From Flavobacterium sp. H122 (lineage in GTDB: Bacteria > Bacteroidota > Bacteroidia > Flavobacteriales > Flavobacteriaceae): a DNA stretch of 64,000 nt. The stretch is taken from assembly GCF_004959765.1 (NCBI RefSeq), contig NZ_SJZD01000001.1, positions 1 to 64,000 on the forward strand, written 5' to 3'. Each line of letters begins with the position of its first letter. Positions within the stretch are counted from its first letter, which is position 1. Under the pieces are notes generated by a model. The model had not been told where the DNA came from. It made no database searches and saw nothing but the letters and a program-made list of their open reading frames with translations. Both the position numbers and the translations under genes were made by a program. This document shows positions 1 through 8,434 of the stretch, piece after piece.

Positions 1-654
1 ATTTTGTTTGCGGGTAAGCAGCCCCAGCTTGCGTGCCACATTACCCGAATGAACATCTAAAGGACATGATAGGGCAGAAGTGGGGATGTTTTTCCATAAC
101 CCAAAATCAACATTCCTATTGTCATTTCGTACCATCCATCTTAAATACATGTTGATTCTTTTTGCTGCAGAACCAATAGTGGGATTGGGTAAATGTTTCT
201 CCGTTCTTTGAAGGTGCGGTGTTTCAAAGAAAATGGTTTTGAAATTAGCAATGGCATTTTGGGTGGAATTATCAGTAACATGCTTGGTAAAAACAGCTTC
301 CAATCCGTTATGATTCATGTAAATGTGCTGCAGTCCTTTTACAAAGCCTATAAAATCCTGACCATTGAAAGTACGGTGGACAAAGTTTTCAAGGTTTTCC
401 AGATGATGTTCTTCATGCGACATGATAAAATCATAAGGCGTATTTCCCATGAGTTCCATCATTTTTTGGGCATTTTTGATAATCATCTTTCGGTTGCCCC
501 AGGCAATGACAGAGGCTAAAAATCCTGCAATTTCAATGTCTTCCTTTAAAGTAAACTGATGCGGAATCTGTATAGGGTCACTTTCTATAAAATCGGGACG
601 GTTGTACAAGTCGGTTTTTTCATCCAGAAAAGCCCGTAATTCATTAAAATCCAT
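1..654 (-). CDS. TIGR02757 (DUF2400) family protein, C-terminus cut by window edge
   Basis: Translating the minus strand from the ATG at 654 gives 218 uninterrupted codons that run off the left edge. The product begins MDFNELRAFLDEKTDLYNRP and contains GFLASVIAWGNRKMIIKNA and a C-terminal stretch with CPLDVHSGNVARKLGLL. These features are typical of the TIGR02757/DUF2400 family of Bacteroidota, a conserved family of unknown function distantly resembling helix-hairpin-helix DNA glycosylases. It lies one base upstream of lolD on the same strand and probably shares its transcript. Family assignment is from recognition; the function is unknown. Confidence 0.8.
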   Translation of the reverse strand, partial: MDFNELRAFLDEKTDLYNRPDFIESDPIQIPHQFTLKEDIEIAGFLASVIAWGNRKMIIKNAQKMMELMGNTPYDFIMSHEEHHLENLENFVHRTFNGQDFIGFVKGLQHIYMNHNGLEAVFTKHVTDNSTQNAIANFKTIFFETPHLQRTEKHLPNPTIGSAAKRINMYLRWMVRNDNRNVDFGLWKNIPTSALSCPLDVHSGNVARKLGLLTRKQN

Positions 655-655
655 T

Positions 656-1363
656 TTAACCTAAATTCACAAGGATGTTGTTAATGTCTTTAATGTTACC
701 GTCAACAATTGTAATTTTACGGTCGGCCATATTCGCCAGATCTTCATTATGTGTAACAATTACAAACGTTTGGTTGAGCTCATCACGAAGTTTAAAAAAC
801 AATTGGTGCAGATTCTCAGCTGTGGCAGTATCTAAATTCCCCGAAGGTTCGTCGGCAAAAATAACTTTAGGCTTGTTAATCATGGCTCTGGCAACGGCCA
901 CACGTTGTTGTTCACCACCGGAAAGTTCACTGGGTTTATGTTGCAAACGGTGTTCCAGTCCTAAATAACTTAAAAGACGTTTGGCTTCTGCTTCAACTTC
1001 AGCTTTTGGTCTTTTGGCAATAAAACCTGGGATACAAACATTTTCCAATGCAGTGAATTCAGGTAGTAACTGATGAAACTGAAAGATAAAGCCCAGGTTT
1101 AAGTTTCTGAATTTAGACAGCTCATTATCATTCATTTTCAAAATATCCTGACCATTGATTTCCAGAGAAGAACTCAAGGCAACACCTTTACGGTTCTTGA
1201 AACTTGGTTTGTCTAATGTTCCCAATATTTGAAGTAGTGTTGTTTTCCCGGCACCCGAAGCTCCAACTATAGAAACAATTTCTCCTTTTTGAATCTCAAG
1301 GTTGACACGTTTTAAAACTTTTAATTGGCCAAAATATTTATGAATGTTTACCGCTTTAATCAT
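656..1363 (-). CDS. lolD: ABC transporter ATP-binding protein, LolD-like
   Basis: A 235-residue ATPase of the MacB/LolD/FtsE type. Walker A is GASGAGKTT near residue 35, the signature is [14 protein letters not shown] near residue 148, and Walker B is [12 protein letters not shown]. The family powers lipoprotein release from the inner membrane with LolC/E-type permeases, or related export. No permease gene is adjacent, which is common in Flavobacteriia, so the partner must lie elsewhere. Its end abuts the following DUF2400 gene (stop at 656, next ATG at 654), suggesting translational coupling. LolD is the best call, but FtsE/MacB-type ATPases are hard to tell apart by sequence alone. Confidence 0.8.
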   Translation of the reverse strand: MIKAVNIHKYFGQLKVLKRVNLEIQKGEIVSIVGASGAGKTTLLQILGTLDKPSFKNRKGVALSSSLEINGQDILKMNDNELSKFRNLNLGFIFQFHQLLPEFTALENVCIPGFIAKRPKAEVEAEAKRLLSYLGLEHRLQHKPSELSGGEQQRVAVARAMINKPKVIFADEPSGNLDTATAENLHQLFFKLRDELNQTFVIVTHNEDLANMADRKITIVDGNIKDINNILVNLG

Positions 1364-1431
1364 TTACCAAGTCTTTCCACAAATAAACAAAGAATTTCAT
1401 TGAACATCAAATAAAGTTTTGTTAACCCAAA

Positions 1432-2157
1432 ATGAAATTAGATTATCTTTTTTTAAATTTGAATATGGCAATAGTGGAAGTTTCAGAATTAGATAATCCT
1501 GTTTGGAGTTCATTAACACAAAAGCACAGAGAATTTGCAGTATCTTCTGATTCTGTTGCATTTTATCAACCAGAAATCTGTCCTTTTGGGGCCGTTAATT
1601 CAGATTTAGCGGATTCTGTAGCAATATCAGATTATGCGACCCGGTTGGAATCTTTTTTTATAGTCGGCAATCTGCCTCTTAAGCTGCCTGATGACATTGT
1701 TTTGGAAAATGAAGTAAAATGTTTTCAGATGATCTGCAATGAAAGAAACGCATTTGATCAAAAGGAGCAGATTATCCAATTAAAAGAAGAAAACTATCAG
1801 AAATTATATGATTTGGTCTGGTTATGCCTGCCGGGTTATTTTAATAAAAACACTCCTTTAATGGGAGATTACTATGGAATTTTTAAAGACAGTAAACTAG
1901 TAGCCGTAACCGGTGAACGAATGAAATTAAATAAATTTACAGAAATAAGTGCAGTGGTTACCCATCCTAATTACACAAGGAGGGGATATTCTGAACAATT
2001 AGTGACATATGTGACAAATAAAATATTTGATGAGAATAAAATTCCGTTTTTACATGTTTCTGTAACTAATCTGGGAGCAATAAAACTTTATGAAAAGCTT
2101 GGCTATTCTGTTAGAAGAGAGATGAGCTTCTGGAAATTTAAATCAACAGACAAATGA
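1432..2157 (+). CDS. GNAT family N-acetyltransferase (FR47-like)
   Basis: A 241-residue protein. The C-terminal 110 residues carry a GNAT/FR47-like acetyl-CoA fold, with KLVAVTGERMKLN, then the acetyl-CoA loop AVVTHPNYTRRGYSEQL and the closing LHVSVTNLGAIKLYEKLGY. The N-terminal 120 residues are the variable substrate-side half found in this subgroup. The substrate is unknown. The stop overlaps the start of msrA by 4 bases (ATGA), so the two are translationally coupled. It is transcribed divergently from lolD across a 68-base gap. Confidence 0.8.
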   Translation: MKLDYLFLNLNMAIVEVSELDNPVWSSLTQKHREFAVSSDSVAFYQPEICPFGAVNSDLADSVAISDYATRLESFFIVGNLPLKLPDDIVLENEVKCFQMICNERNAFDQKEQIIQLKEENYQKLYDLVWLCLPGYFNKNTPLMGDYYGIFKDSKLVAVTGERMKLNKFTEISAVVTHPNYTRRGYSEQLVTYVTNKIFDENKIPFLHVSVTNLGAIKLYEKLGYSVRREMSFWKFKSTDK

Positions 2158-2789
2158 AATCTTTAACTTTAATACTATTATCTGTATTCACAATATTTTG
2201 TGAGTCTAAAACCAAATCTATGGAGAAAATTGAGCCTATGGCTATGCAGTCTCAAAACGGGAAAGAAACAGCTGTTTTTGCCGGCGGATGCTTCTGGTGT
2301 ACCGAAGCTGTTTTTTTAGAACTTAAAGGAGTTGAAAGTGTTAAGCCCGGTTATATCGGAGGTAAAACAGAAAATCCTACGTATGAAGACGTTTGTTCAG
2401 GTTATACCGGGCATGCTGAAGCTATAAAAATAGTTTTTAATCCGGCACTGATTAGTTATGGGGAATTACTGGAAGTTTTTTTTGCGACACATGATCCAAC
2501 GACTATCAATAGACAAGGAGCTGATGTAGGATCACAATACAGAAGCGAGATCTTTACTGCAAATGCTAAACAAAAAGAACTGGCAGCAGCGTATATTGAT
2601 TTATTAAATGAAGAAAATACGTATGGTAAAAAAGTAGTGACTAAAGTAACTGATGCAACCACTTTTTATGTAGCCGAAGATTACCACCAGAATTATTACA
2701 ACCAAAACAAAGAAAAATCATATTGCACGTATGTAATTACACCTAAAATTGAAAAAGTACGTAAGGTTTTTAAAGACAAACTGAAATAA
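2154..2789 (+). CDS. msrA: peptide-methionine (S)-S-oxide reductase MsrA, exported form
   Basis: MsrA reduces methionine-S-sulfoxide in proteins. The catalytic motif GGCFWCTEAVF is at about residues 44-54, with Cys46 as nucleophile, followed by the conserved KPGYIGG, GHAEAIKI, DPTTINRQGADVGSQYRS and YHQNYYNQN blocks. The domain is full length. An N-terminal hydrophobic stretch ending IFCESK looks like a lipoprotein or secretion signal, so the enzyme is probably periplasmic and membrane-anchored. It overlaps the preceding GNAT gene by 4 bases. No MsrB domain is fused. Confidence 0.93.
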   Translation: MKSLTLILLSVFTIFCESKTKSMEKIEPMAMQSQNGKETAVFAGGCFWCTEAVFLELKGVESVKPGYIGGKTENPTYEDVCSGYTGHAEAIKIVFNPALISYGELLEVFFATHDPTTINRQGADVGSQYRSEIFTANAKQKELAAAYIDLLNEENTYGKKVVTKVTDATTFYVAEDYHQNYYNQNKEKSYCTYVITPKIEKVRKVFKDKLK

Positions 2790-2844
2790 CAAATCTGGCA
2801 TTGGATTTGATGAATTTAAACTGTTGAATCTTAAATTATAGAAA

Positions 2845-3162
2845 ATGACAAGCGAAGTTCATATTGAAGCCGGCAAGACTTTTAAAAAACAGGCTACAAC
2901 AGGTAAATTAATCGTTGGGCTATTGTTTGACGTTATAGGGATGATGTCTTACGGCATTCCTGTTATAGCAGAAATTACTGATATAGTTTGGGCACCTATT
3001 GCAGGTTTTGCCATGACTATGATGTATAAAGGCACTGTGGGTAAAGTAGCGGGGGTAATTGCAATAATAGAAGAGTTGGTACCGGGTCTTGATTTTATTC
3101 CATCGTTTACCCTGACATGGTTGTATGAATTGTACCAGGATAAGAAAAATAAAGCTATATAA
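2845..3162 (+). CDS. small hypothetical membrane protein
   Basis: 105 residues with two hydrophobic segments (about residues 20-55 and 60-85) and a charged, lysine-rich tail DKKNKAI. I do not recognise a named family with certainty; similar small proteins are common in Flavobacteriia. It begins 55 bases after msrA on the same strand. A continuous frame, a Bacteroidota-like composition and a clean intergenic boundary support a real gene. The function is unknown. Confidence 0.65.
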   Translation: MTSEVHIEAGKTFKKQATTGKLIVGLLFDVIGMMSYGIPVIAEITDIVWAPIAGFAMTMMYKGTVGKVAGVIAIIEELVPGLDFIPSFTLTWLYELYQDKKNKAI

Positions 3163-3173
3163 TACAACAGAAG

Positions 3174-3322
3174 CTGTCCGAATAGTAAATATCAACATCA
3201 GGTTTGTCACTCCGACGCAAGGAGGAGTCTTATAATCAATATTAAATGATTTCTTCCTTTGGCCGAATGAAATAATGCGGCCTAACGAAGTTAAAAGACA
3301 AGCCTGCAGACTTTTCGGACAG
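3174..3322. repeat. intergenic element bounded by 9-bp inverted repeats
   Basis: CTGTCCGAA at 3174-3182 is the exact reverse complement of TTCGGACAG at 3314-3322. The interior holds GTCACTCCGACGCAAGGAGG, a phrase resembling the noncoding repeats scattered in Flavobacterium genomes. A second partial copy of the left end (CTGTCCG...AGTAAA...TCAAC) is at 57008-57030 downstream of rtcB. It lies between convergent genes. Confidence 0.5.
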
Positions 3323-3333
3323 TTATTTTGTGT

Positions 3334-3786
3334 TTATTTTCCAAAACGTCTCTCCCTGCGGTTTTTAATCTGATTTAAAAGTTTTTGCTTGAATTCCACT
3401 TCAATTTGGCGCAGCATAAGTATTTTTTGATTAGGAATAATACCCTGCAGGTTTTTAACCAGTTGTTTTCTGTTATTTTGAAGTTCGGTTTCAATTCTTT
3501 CGTCGTCAGCCATTAACTGCGCCGATTCTTTCTCTGATAAATTACCTGTATTTGCAGGCTTTAACTTATGCAGCAACTGTCTTTTTTGACGTTGCAGCTC
3601 AAATTGTCTGTCATCAAACTGATTGAAAACTGGCCAGAATTTTTGAGCCTCTTCAGGGGTCAGGTTCAATCTGTCTGAAATATAAGCAACACGCAAAGCC
3701 TTCACACGTTCGATTCTGTCGTCCATATCCTGACTGAAAAGCAAAGAGGTAAAAAGAAGTAAAAATATAGTATATATGTATTTCAT
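3334..3786 (-). CDS. periplasmic Spy/CpxP-like protein (putative sensor in ECF sigma operon)
   Basis: 150 residues with a signal peptide (MKYIYTIFLLLFTSLLFSQ) followed by an all-helical, charge-rich domain containing the motif RLNLTPEEAQKFWPVFNQFD. This motif is typical of small periplasmic LTxxQ/Spy-like proteins of Flavobacteriia often annotated as sensor of an ECF-type sigma factor. It is the last gene of a three-gene operon with a membrane-anchored protein and an ECF sigma factor, and it starts 1 base after its neighbour. A role in envelope-stress signalling is inferred from this context. Confidence 0.7.
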   Translation of the reverse strand: MKYIYTIFLLLFTSLLFSQDMDDRIERVKALRVAYISDRLNLTPEEAQKFWPVFNQFDDRQFELQRQKRQLLHKLKPANTGNLSEKESAQLMADDERIETELQNNRKQLVKNLQGIIPNQKILMLRQIEVEFKQKLLNQIKNRRERRFGK

Positions 3787-3787
3787 A

Positions 3788-4177
3788 TTAATTCAAGTAA
3801 TCGTTAATGTAATTTTCTGTTTGGGTATCTATTTCAGTAATTTCGCTTTCTAAATGAGTTAAATCTTCATTGGTCAGAAGCATCGCAATTTCTTCAGTGG
3901 TGACATCTGCTTCATAGGTTAGATAATCCTGAGTCATTTCAATATTTTCTGTTGTTTTTTGCTCAAAATAAAGCCATGTTCCAATAGAAATCACTACAGC
4001 CGCCGCAATTCCTGAAATCCATTTAGATTTGCGTTGCCACAACGAAATTACTTTTACTGGCTTTTCTTCTTCTGAAATGCGTTGCATTAATCGGTCTTCA
4101 AAAGAATCGAAGTAGTTGTCAGGAATTTTAAAGCCTGATTCTATTTTTTCATCATTTTCTAAATCTATCTTTTTCAT
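3788..4177 (-). CDS. single-pass membrane protein, putative anti-sigma factor
   Basis: 129 residues: a cytoplasmic N-terminal half, one transmembrane segment (WISGIAAAVVISIGTWLYF, about residues 53-71) and an acidic C-terminal half. It sits 30 bases downstream of an ECF sigma factor on the same strand, the usual place for an anti-sigma factor. No zinc-binding HxxxCxxC motif is present, so it is not a ZAS-type anti-sigma factor. The assignment is positional. Confidence 0.6.
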   Translation of the reverse strand: MKKIDLENDEKIESGFKIPDNYFDSFEDRLMQRISEEEKPVKVISLWQRKSKWISGIAAAVVISIGTWLYFEQKTTENIEMTQDYLTYEADVTTEEIAMLLTNEDLTHLESEITEIDTQTENYINDYLN

Positions 4178-4207
4178 ATAAGTTGGACAAAATTAATGGG
4201 AAAAGGT

Positions 4208-4750
4208 TTAATTGGAATTTAAAAATTCTTCAATTTTTTTTACGGCATGAAAATAAGATGCTTTTAAGCCGCCTACCGAAGTTTCTAATATTTCACTCAT
4301 TTCTTCATATTTCATTTCTTCAAAGTATTTCATTTTAAATACCAGCTGCTGTTTTTCTGGGAGAGCGGCAACCGCTTTTTGTAATTTAAGCTGCATTTCG
4401 TCACCATCATAATCAATATCAGCCTCAAGATTTTTAATCATTTTATCCTGAAGTTCTTCATTTGAAATACCGCTTTTTCTGGCTCTGGTATTAATAAAAG
4501 TTATGGCTTCATTAGTGGCTATCCGGTACATCCAGGAGTACAATTTGCTTTCTCCTTTAAAGTTTTTCAAATGCTGAAAAATTTTAATAAAGGTATTTTG
4601 CAGCACATCATCTGTATCATCATGATTTAAAACAATAGTACGGATATGCATATACAAAGGGCGCTGGTATTCACGTACCAGTTTTTTAAACGCTTCATTT
4701 TGCGTTTCAGGGTTTAGTAATTCGGTTATAAATATTTTTTCGTCCTGCAA
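4208..4750 (-). CDS. RNA polymerase ECF-type sigma factor
   Basis: 180 residues with sigma region 2 (HDDTDDVLQNTFIKIFQHLK, then WMYRIATNEAITFIN) and a C-terminal region 4 with LPEKQQLVFKMKYFEEMKYEEMSEILETSVG. The two regions make the complete minimal ECF architecture. It heads the operon with the membrane protein and the Spy-like protein, so its targets probably include envelope functions. The ATG at 4750 gives a full-length N-terminus. Confidence 0.9.
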   Translation of the reverse strand: MQDEKIFITELLNPETQNEAFKKLVREYQRPLYMHIRTIVLNHDDTDDVLQNTFIKIFQHLKNFKGESKLYSWMYRIATNEAITFINTRARKSGISNEELQDKMIKNLEADIDYDGDEMQLKLQKAVAALPEKQQLVFKMKYFEEMKYEEMSEILETSVGGLKASYFHAVKKIEEFLNSN

Positions 4751-4812
4751 TTGAGGTAATTTAAACAGTAAGACTAAAGATATTTAAAAAGGTTTAATTA
4801 GGATGAAAAAAC

Positions 4813-4843
4813 TTTGTTCCTGCAATTTCGGACTGTATCTTTG
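4813..4843 (+). promoter_or_regulatory. canonical Bacteroidota promoter for the HAD gene
   Basis: TTTG at 4813-4816, a 19-base spacer, then TATCTTTG at 4836-4843, which matches the -33 TTTG / -7 TAnnTTTG consensus exactly. The ATG of the HAD gene is 18 bases downstream of the -7 box. Confidence 0.75.
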
Positions 4844-4860
4844 CACAATATAAAAAAACC

Positions 4861-5511
4861 ATGATAAAGACTGTAATTTTTGACATGGACGGCGTAATTG
4901 TAGATACCGAACCCGTTCACAAATATGCCTATTACCAGCATTTTATTGAATTGGGAATTGAAGTTTCTGAGGAAATGTATGCTTCTTTTACCGGAAATTC
5001 TACCCGGAATGTTTTTCAAAAACTGAAAGCACATTTTAATTTGGAACACGAAGTTGAGGATTTGATTCTGCGTAAACGTCATTTGTTCAATGAGGCATTT
5101 GATACCAAACCCGATTTGGAATTAATTGAAGGTGTTTTAGATTTAATCAAGAGACTGCATGTACACGGAATACAGCTTATTTTGGCTTCTTCGGCTTCAA
5201 ACAGTACTATTAACAGAGTTTTTAACCGTTTTGATCTGAATCAGTATTTTACCCATAAAGTGAGCGGGGAGGATTTCCCGAAATCAAAACCTGATCCGGC
5301 TATATTTTTACATGCCGCATCACTTTCTGTGGCTCCTAAAGAGAATTGCATTGTGATAGAAGACAGCACTAACGGAGTAAAAGCGGCAAATGCGGCAGGT
5401 ATTTTTTGTATAGGTTATGATAGTTTGAATTCAAAACATCAGGATTTGTCACTTGCAGAAAGGGTAATTAAGCATTTTGATGAAATTGATATAAAAAGTT
5501 TGAGTCTGTAG
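4861..5511 (+). CDS. HAD superfamily hydrolase, beta-phosphoglucomutase-like
   Basis: 216 residues. HAD motif I is FDMDGVIVDTEP (residues 8-19), motif II is LASSASN (about 108-114), motif III is the lysine in FPKSKPDPAIF and motif IV is IEDSTNGVKAA. The helical cap after motif I and the DGVIVDTEP signature place it in the beta-phosphoglucomutase/phosphatase-like subfamily. The substrate is a small phosphorylated metabolite, not determinable here. It has its own strong promoter and is transcribed divergently from the ECF sigma operon. Confidence 0.85.
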   Translation: MIKTVIFDMDGVIVDTEPVHKYAYYQHFIELGIEVSEEMYASFTGNSTRNVFQKLKAHFNLEHEVEDLILRKRHLFNEAFDTKPDLELIEGVLDLIKRLHVHGIQLILASSASNSTINRVFNRFDLNQYFTHKVSGEDFPKSKPDPAIFLHAASLSVAPKENCIVIEDSTNGVKAANAAGIFCIGYDSLNSKHQDLSLAERVIKHFDEIDIKSLSL

Positions 5512-5539
5512 TATAATCCCCTCTCAGCGGAGGGGAATA

Positions 5540-6826
5540 CTAACCCACAGCTTCTTTATACACTTTTAAACATTTTTCTCTTGCTTCTTTATGGTCAACC
5601 ATAGGAAGAGGATATTTTTTAGTTTCAAGTTCAGGAATCCATTTTTTGATATACTTTAAATCTTTGTCAAACTTTTTTATCTGCTCTGTTGGATTAAAAA
5701 TTCTGAAATACGGTGCCGCATCAACACCACTGCCTGCGGACCATTGCCAGTTGCCTACATTGCTCGATTGTTCGTAATCCAGAAGTTTGTTTGCAAAATA
5801 GGCTTCACCCCAGCGCCAGTCAATTAATAAATGCTTGCATAAAAAACTGGCTACAATCATTCGAACACGGTTGTGCATGTGTCCAGTTGCATTTAATTCG
5901 CGCATTCCGGCATCTACAAATGGGTAGCCCGTTTTGCCTTCACACCATTTTTGGAATTTGGCTTCATCATTCTCCCATTGGATGTAATCGTATTTTTCTT
6001 TAAAACTTTTCGTAACCGTATGTGGAAAATGCCAAAGAATCTGCATGAAAAATTCCCGCCATATCAATTCGTTTAAAAAAGTCTGATTCTGAAATTGCAG
6101 TGCATAAGTCACCATTTGCCTGATTGAAACACTTCCAAAACGAAGATGCGGTGCCAAACGGGAAGTGCCTTCAATTGCAGGGAAATTCCGCGTGTCCTGA
6201 TAATTGTTTATCAACGATTCCTCAATATTGCACTTGGGAACTTTTATTTCAGATTTGGTAAATCCAATATCTTCCAGTGAAAGAAACGGATAATCATGAT
6301 TAATTATTTTTTCAAGATATTCTTCGGAAGAAAAAGTTTTAATAACTGATTTACTGAGCTTTTCTTTCCATTTTTTAGAGTAGGGAGTATAAACGACATA
6401 AGGACTTCCATCATCTTTTACCACTTCATTTTTTTCAAAAATGACCTGATCTTTACAGGTTTTGAAGGAAATTCCGTTTGCTTTGAAAAACTCATTCATT
6501 TCTTTATCACGTTTGCGTGCATAAGGCTCGTAATCATGATTGGTATACACTGCGCTTATTTTATTTTCGGAAATGAGTTTCCCGAATACTTCTTTTGGAT
6601 TGCCTTGAAATACAGCTAGAGATTTTCCGTTGTTGTGTAATTTCTCTTGAATTTTGTGTAATAATTCGTGAATAAAAGTGACCCGTGCATCATTTTTTTC
6701 TAACTGGGACAAAATTGTTTTATCAAAAATAAATAACGGCAGCACTTTATCATTTTCAAACAATGAATGAAAAAGTCCCGTATTGTCTTCTAATCTTAAA
6801 TCACGTCTAAACCAGAAAATTGTCAT
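5540..6826 (-). CDS. phr: deoxyribodipyrimidine photolyase
   Basis: 428 residues. The N-terminal Rossmann-like DNA photolyase domain starts MTIFWFRRDLRLEDN, and the C-terminal FAD-binding domain carries TSRLAPHLRFGSVSIR, ELIWREFFMQ and WQWSAGSGVDAAPYFRIFNP. The enzyme uses light to split cyclobutane pyrimidine dimers through FADH-. The length is slightly short for class I photolyases (about 450-470) but all core motifs are present. It overlaps the upstream SRPBCC gene by 4 bases, so the two form an operon. Confidence 0.92.
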   Translation of the reverse strand: MTIFWFRRDLRLEDNTGLFHSLFENDKVLPLFIFDKTILSQLEKNDARVTFIHELLHKIQEKLHNNGKSLAVFQGNPKEVFGKLISENKISAVYTNHDYEPYARKRDKEMNEFFKANGISFKTCKDQVIFEKNEVVKDDGSPYVVYTPYSKKWKEKLSKSVIKTFSSEEYLEKIINHDYPFLSLEDIGFTKSEIKVPKCNIEESLINNYQDTRNFPAIEGTSRLAPHLRFGSVSIRQMVTYALQFQNQTFLNELIWREFFMQILWHFPHTVTKSFKEKYDYIQWENDEAKFQKWCEGKTGYPFVDAGMRELNATGHMHNRVRMIVASFLCKHLLIDWRWGEAYFANKLLDYEQSSNVGNWQWSAGSGVDAAPYFRIFNPTEQIKKFDKDLKYIKKWIPELETKKYPLPMVDHKEAREKCLKVYKEAVG

Positions 6827-7284
6827 AATGCTCCAAATATTTCGGTTAATTTTTGCTTTCTAAAGGAAAATATTTCTTCTAATTTTGGTCTGACCAATAA
6901 AGGATGAATAAGCTGACCAATTATTCCAAACGGGAGTTTGTAATGTACAATATCTTCCATAAAAACACCTCCTTCAACAGCAGTAAAAAAGTGCTTATGA
7001 TGCCAGAAGGAGTAAGGGCCAAAACGCTGTTCGTCTACAAAAAAATGTTGATTGGCAACATGTGTAATTTCAGTCACCCATTGCATTTTTATAAAAGGAA
7101 AAGGTGAAATTGTGTAATGAATAATTTGTCCGGCAAACATTCTCCTGTCATCACCGGAAAGTGTCTTGAATTTCATTGAATCAGGTGTGATAGTCTTTAA
7201 ATTTTCAGGATTGCTGAAAAAATCCCAGGCTTCATCCAATGAAATAGGTAATAATTGTTTTGTATATAAGGTATATAATTTCAT
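6823..7284 (-). CDS. SRPBCC family protein (cell-division-inhibitor-like)
   Basis: I place the start at the ATG at 7284 (MKLYTLYTKQLLPISLDEAWDFFSNP), which is in the family-typical position. The longer frame to 7326 adds a hydrophobic AT-rich stretch unlike the family. The 153-residue protein has the START/SRPBCC pattern: EAWDFFSNPENLKTITP, SPFPFIKMQWVTEITHV, FVDEQRFGPYSFWHHKHFF, then GGVFMEDIVHYKLPFG. Family members next to photolyases are often labelled cell division inhibitor; the ligand is unknown. It is co-transcribed and coupled with phr. Confidence 0.8.
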   Translation of the reverse strand: MKLYTLYTKQLLPISLDEAWDFFSNPENLKTITPDSMKFKTLSGDDRRMFAGQIIHYTISPFPFIKMQWVTEITHVANQHFFVDEQRFGPYSFWHHKHFFTAVEGGVFMEDIVHYKLPFGIIGQLIHPLLVRPKLEEIFSFRKQKLTEIFGAL

Positions 7285-7377
7285 TTGAAATAAATTGTTT
7301 AACAAAATAAAAAATAAATTAAACAAATTATTTTTTATTTTATACTTTTCTTAACAATTAAAAAAAATACAGAAACT

Positions 7378-7385
7378 TATCTTTG
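7378..7385 (+). promoter_or_regulatory. -7 box for DUF2911 gene
   Basis: TATCTTTG matches TAnnTTTG and lies 19 bases before the ATG at 7405, in a very AT-rich divergent intergenic region. No clear -33 TTTG is visible. Confidence 0.5.
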
Positions 7386-7404
7386 AATAACTAAAAAAAA
7401 TAAA

Positions 7405-8250
7405 ATGGTACGATTTATAATTGCAATAGCAGTATTTATTGCTTCATTATCTGTAGAAGCACAGATTAAAGTTCCTCAGGCCAGTCCTAAGGCAGTTGTA
7501 ACGCAAACTGTAGGTTTGACTGAAGTAGAAATTGAGTATTCAAGACCCAGTGCTAAAGGCCGTGTGATTTTTGGCGATTTAGTTCCTTTTGGAAAAGTAT
7601 GGAGAACCGGAGCAAATGCTAATACTACTATCTCTTTTTCTGAAGATGTAGTGATTAACGGGGCATCATTAAAAAAAGGAAAGTATGCGCTTTACATCAC
7701 ACCTAAAGCAGATGAATGGGAAGTTTTTTTCTATGCTGATACTAATAACTGGGGTAATCCTGAGAAATGGGATGACAGTAAAGTGGCTTTAAAAGCTTCT
7801 GCCAAGACAGAGTTGTTAAATAGAACAGTAGAAACTTTTACCATAGGAATTGCCAATACTGATTTGAATTCAGCCAATTTGGAATTTAGCTGGGAGAAGA
7901 CTTTGGTAGCTTTAAAGTTTGAAGTACCAACACAAAAAACAGCTTTGGCAAGTATAGATAAAGTACTTTCAGGACCTACAGCAGCTGATTACTATGCTGC
8001 GGCTCAGTATTATTTCAGTTCAAACGGTGATTTGAATAAAGCATTTGCTTATGTTACCAAAGCTTATGATATGCATGAGAAAAAACCTTACTGGTATTCC
8101 CGTTTAAAGTCACAAATTCAAGCTAAATTAGGAGATAAAAAAGGTGCGCTTGAAACTGCTAAGGTTTCATTGGAAGGAGCTAAAGCAGCGAACAATCCTG
8201 ATTATGTTAAGATGAATGAGGAAAGTATTAAAGAATGGAGTAAAAAATAA
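7405..8250 (+). CDS. DUF2911 domain-containing secreted protein
   Basis: 281 residues. A signal peptide (about residues 1-19, ending VEAQ) is followed by the DUF2911 domain with the hallmark block SAKGRVIFGDLVPFGKVWRT, then GKYALYITP and WEVFFYADTNNWG. The C-terminal 100 residues form helical TPR-like repeats (NKAFAYVTKAYDMHEKKPYW). DUF2911 is abundant in Bacteroidota and its function is unknown. The gene is monocistronic, with a strong terminator right after it. Confidence 0.85.
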   Translation: MVRFIIAIAVFIASLSVEAQIKVPQASPKAVVTQTVGLTEVEIEYSRPSAKGRVIFGDLVPFGKVWRTGANANTTISFSEDVVINGASLKKGKYALYITPKADEWEVFFYADTNNWGNPEKWDDSKVALKASAKTELLNRTVETFTIGIANTDLNSANLEFSWEKTLVALKFEVPTQKTALASIDKVLSGPTAADYYAAAQYYFSSNGDLNKAFAYVTKAYDMHEKKPYWYSRLKSQIQAKLGDKKGALETAKVSLEGAKAANNPDYVKMNEESIKEWSKK

Positions 8251-8307
8251 ATTATTAGAACTATAAAGCCGTCAAACCGACTTTGTAATGAGAAATATAT
8301 TTTACTG

Positions 8308-8345
8308 CAAGAGACCGTTTTATTAAACGGTCTCTTGTTATTTTA
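8308..8345 (+). terminator. rho-independent terminator of DUF2911 gene
   Basis: CAAGAGACCGTTT (8308-8320) pairs perfectly with AAACGGTCTCTTG (8325-8337) around a 4-base loop, and the hairpin is followed by a T-rich tract. Confidence 0.9.
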
Positions 8346-8434
8346 TATATTGCTGTAAGATTGCCGGATTTTTTAAAACTTAATATTGCGGTAATTCACA
8401 TCCTTTAAATAGTGGGAAAGATATTTTTTAGCTG

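Noticed and set aside
193-519. Plus-strand open frame at 193
   Set aside because: It is antisense to the DUF2400 gene and has no recognisable motif.
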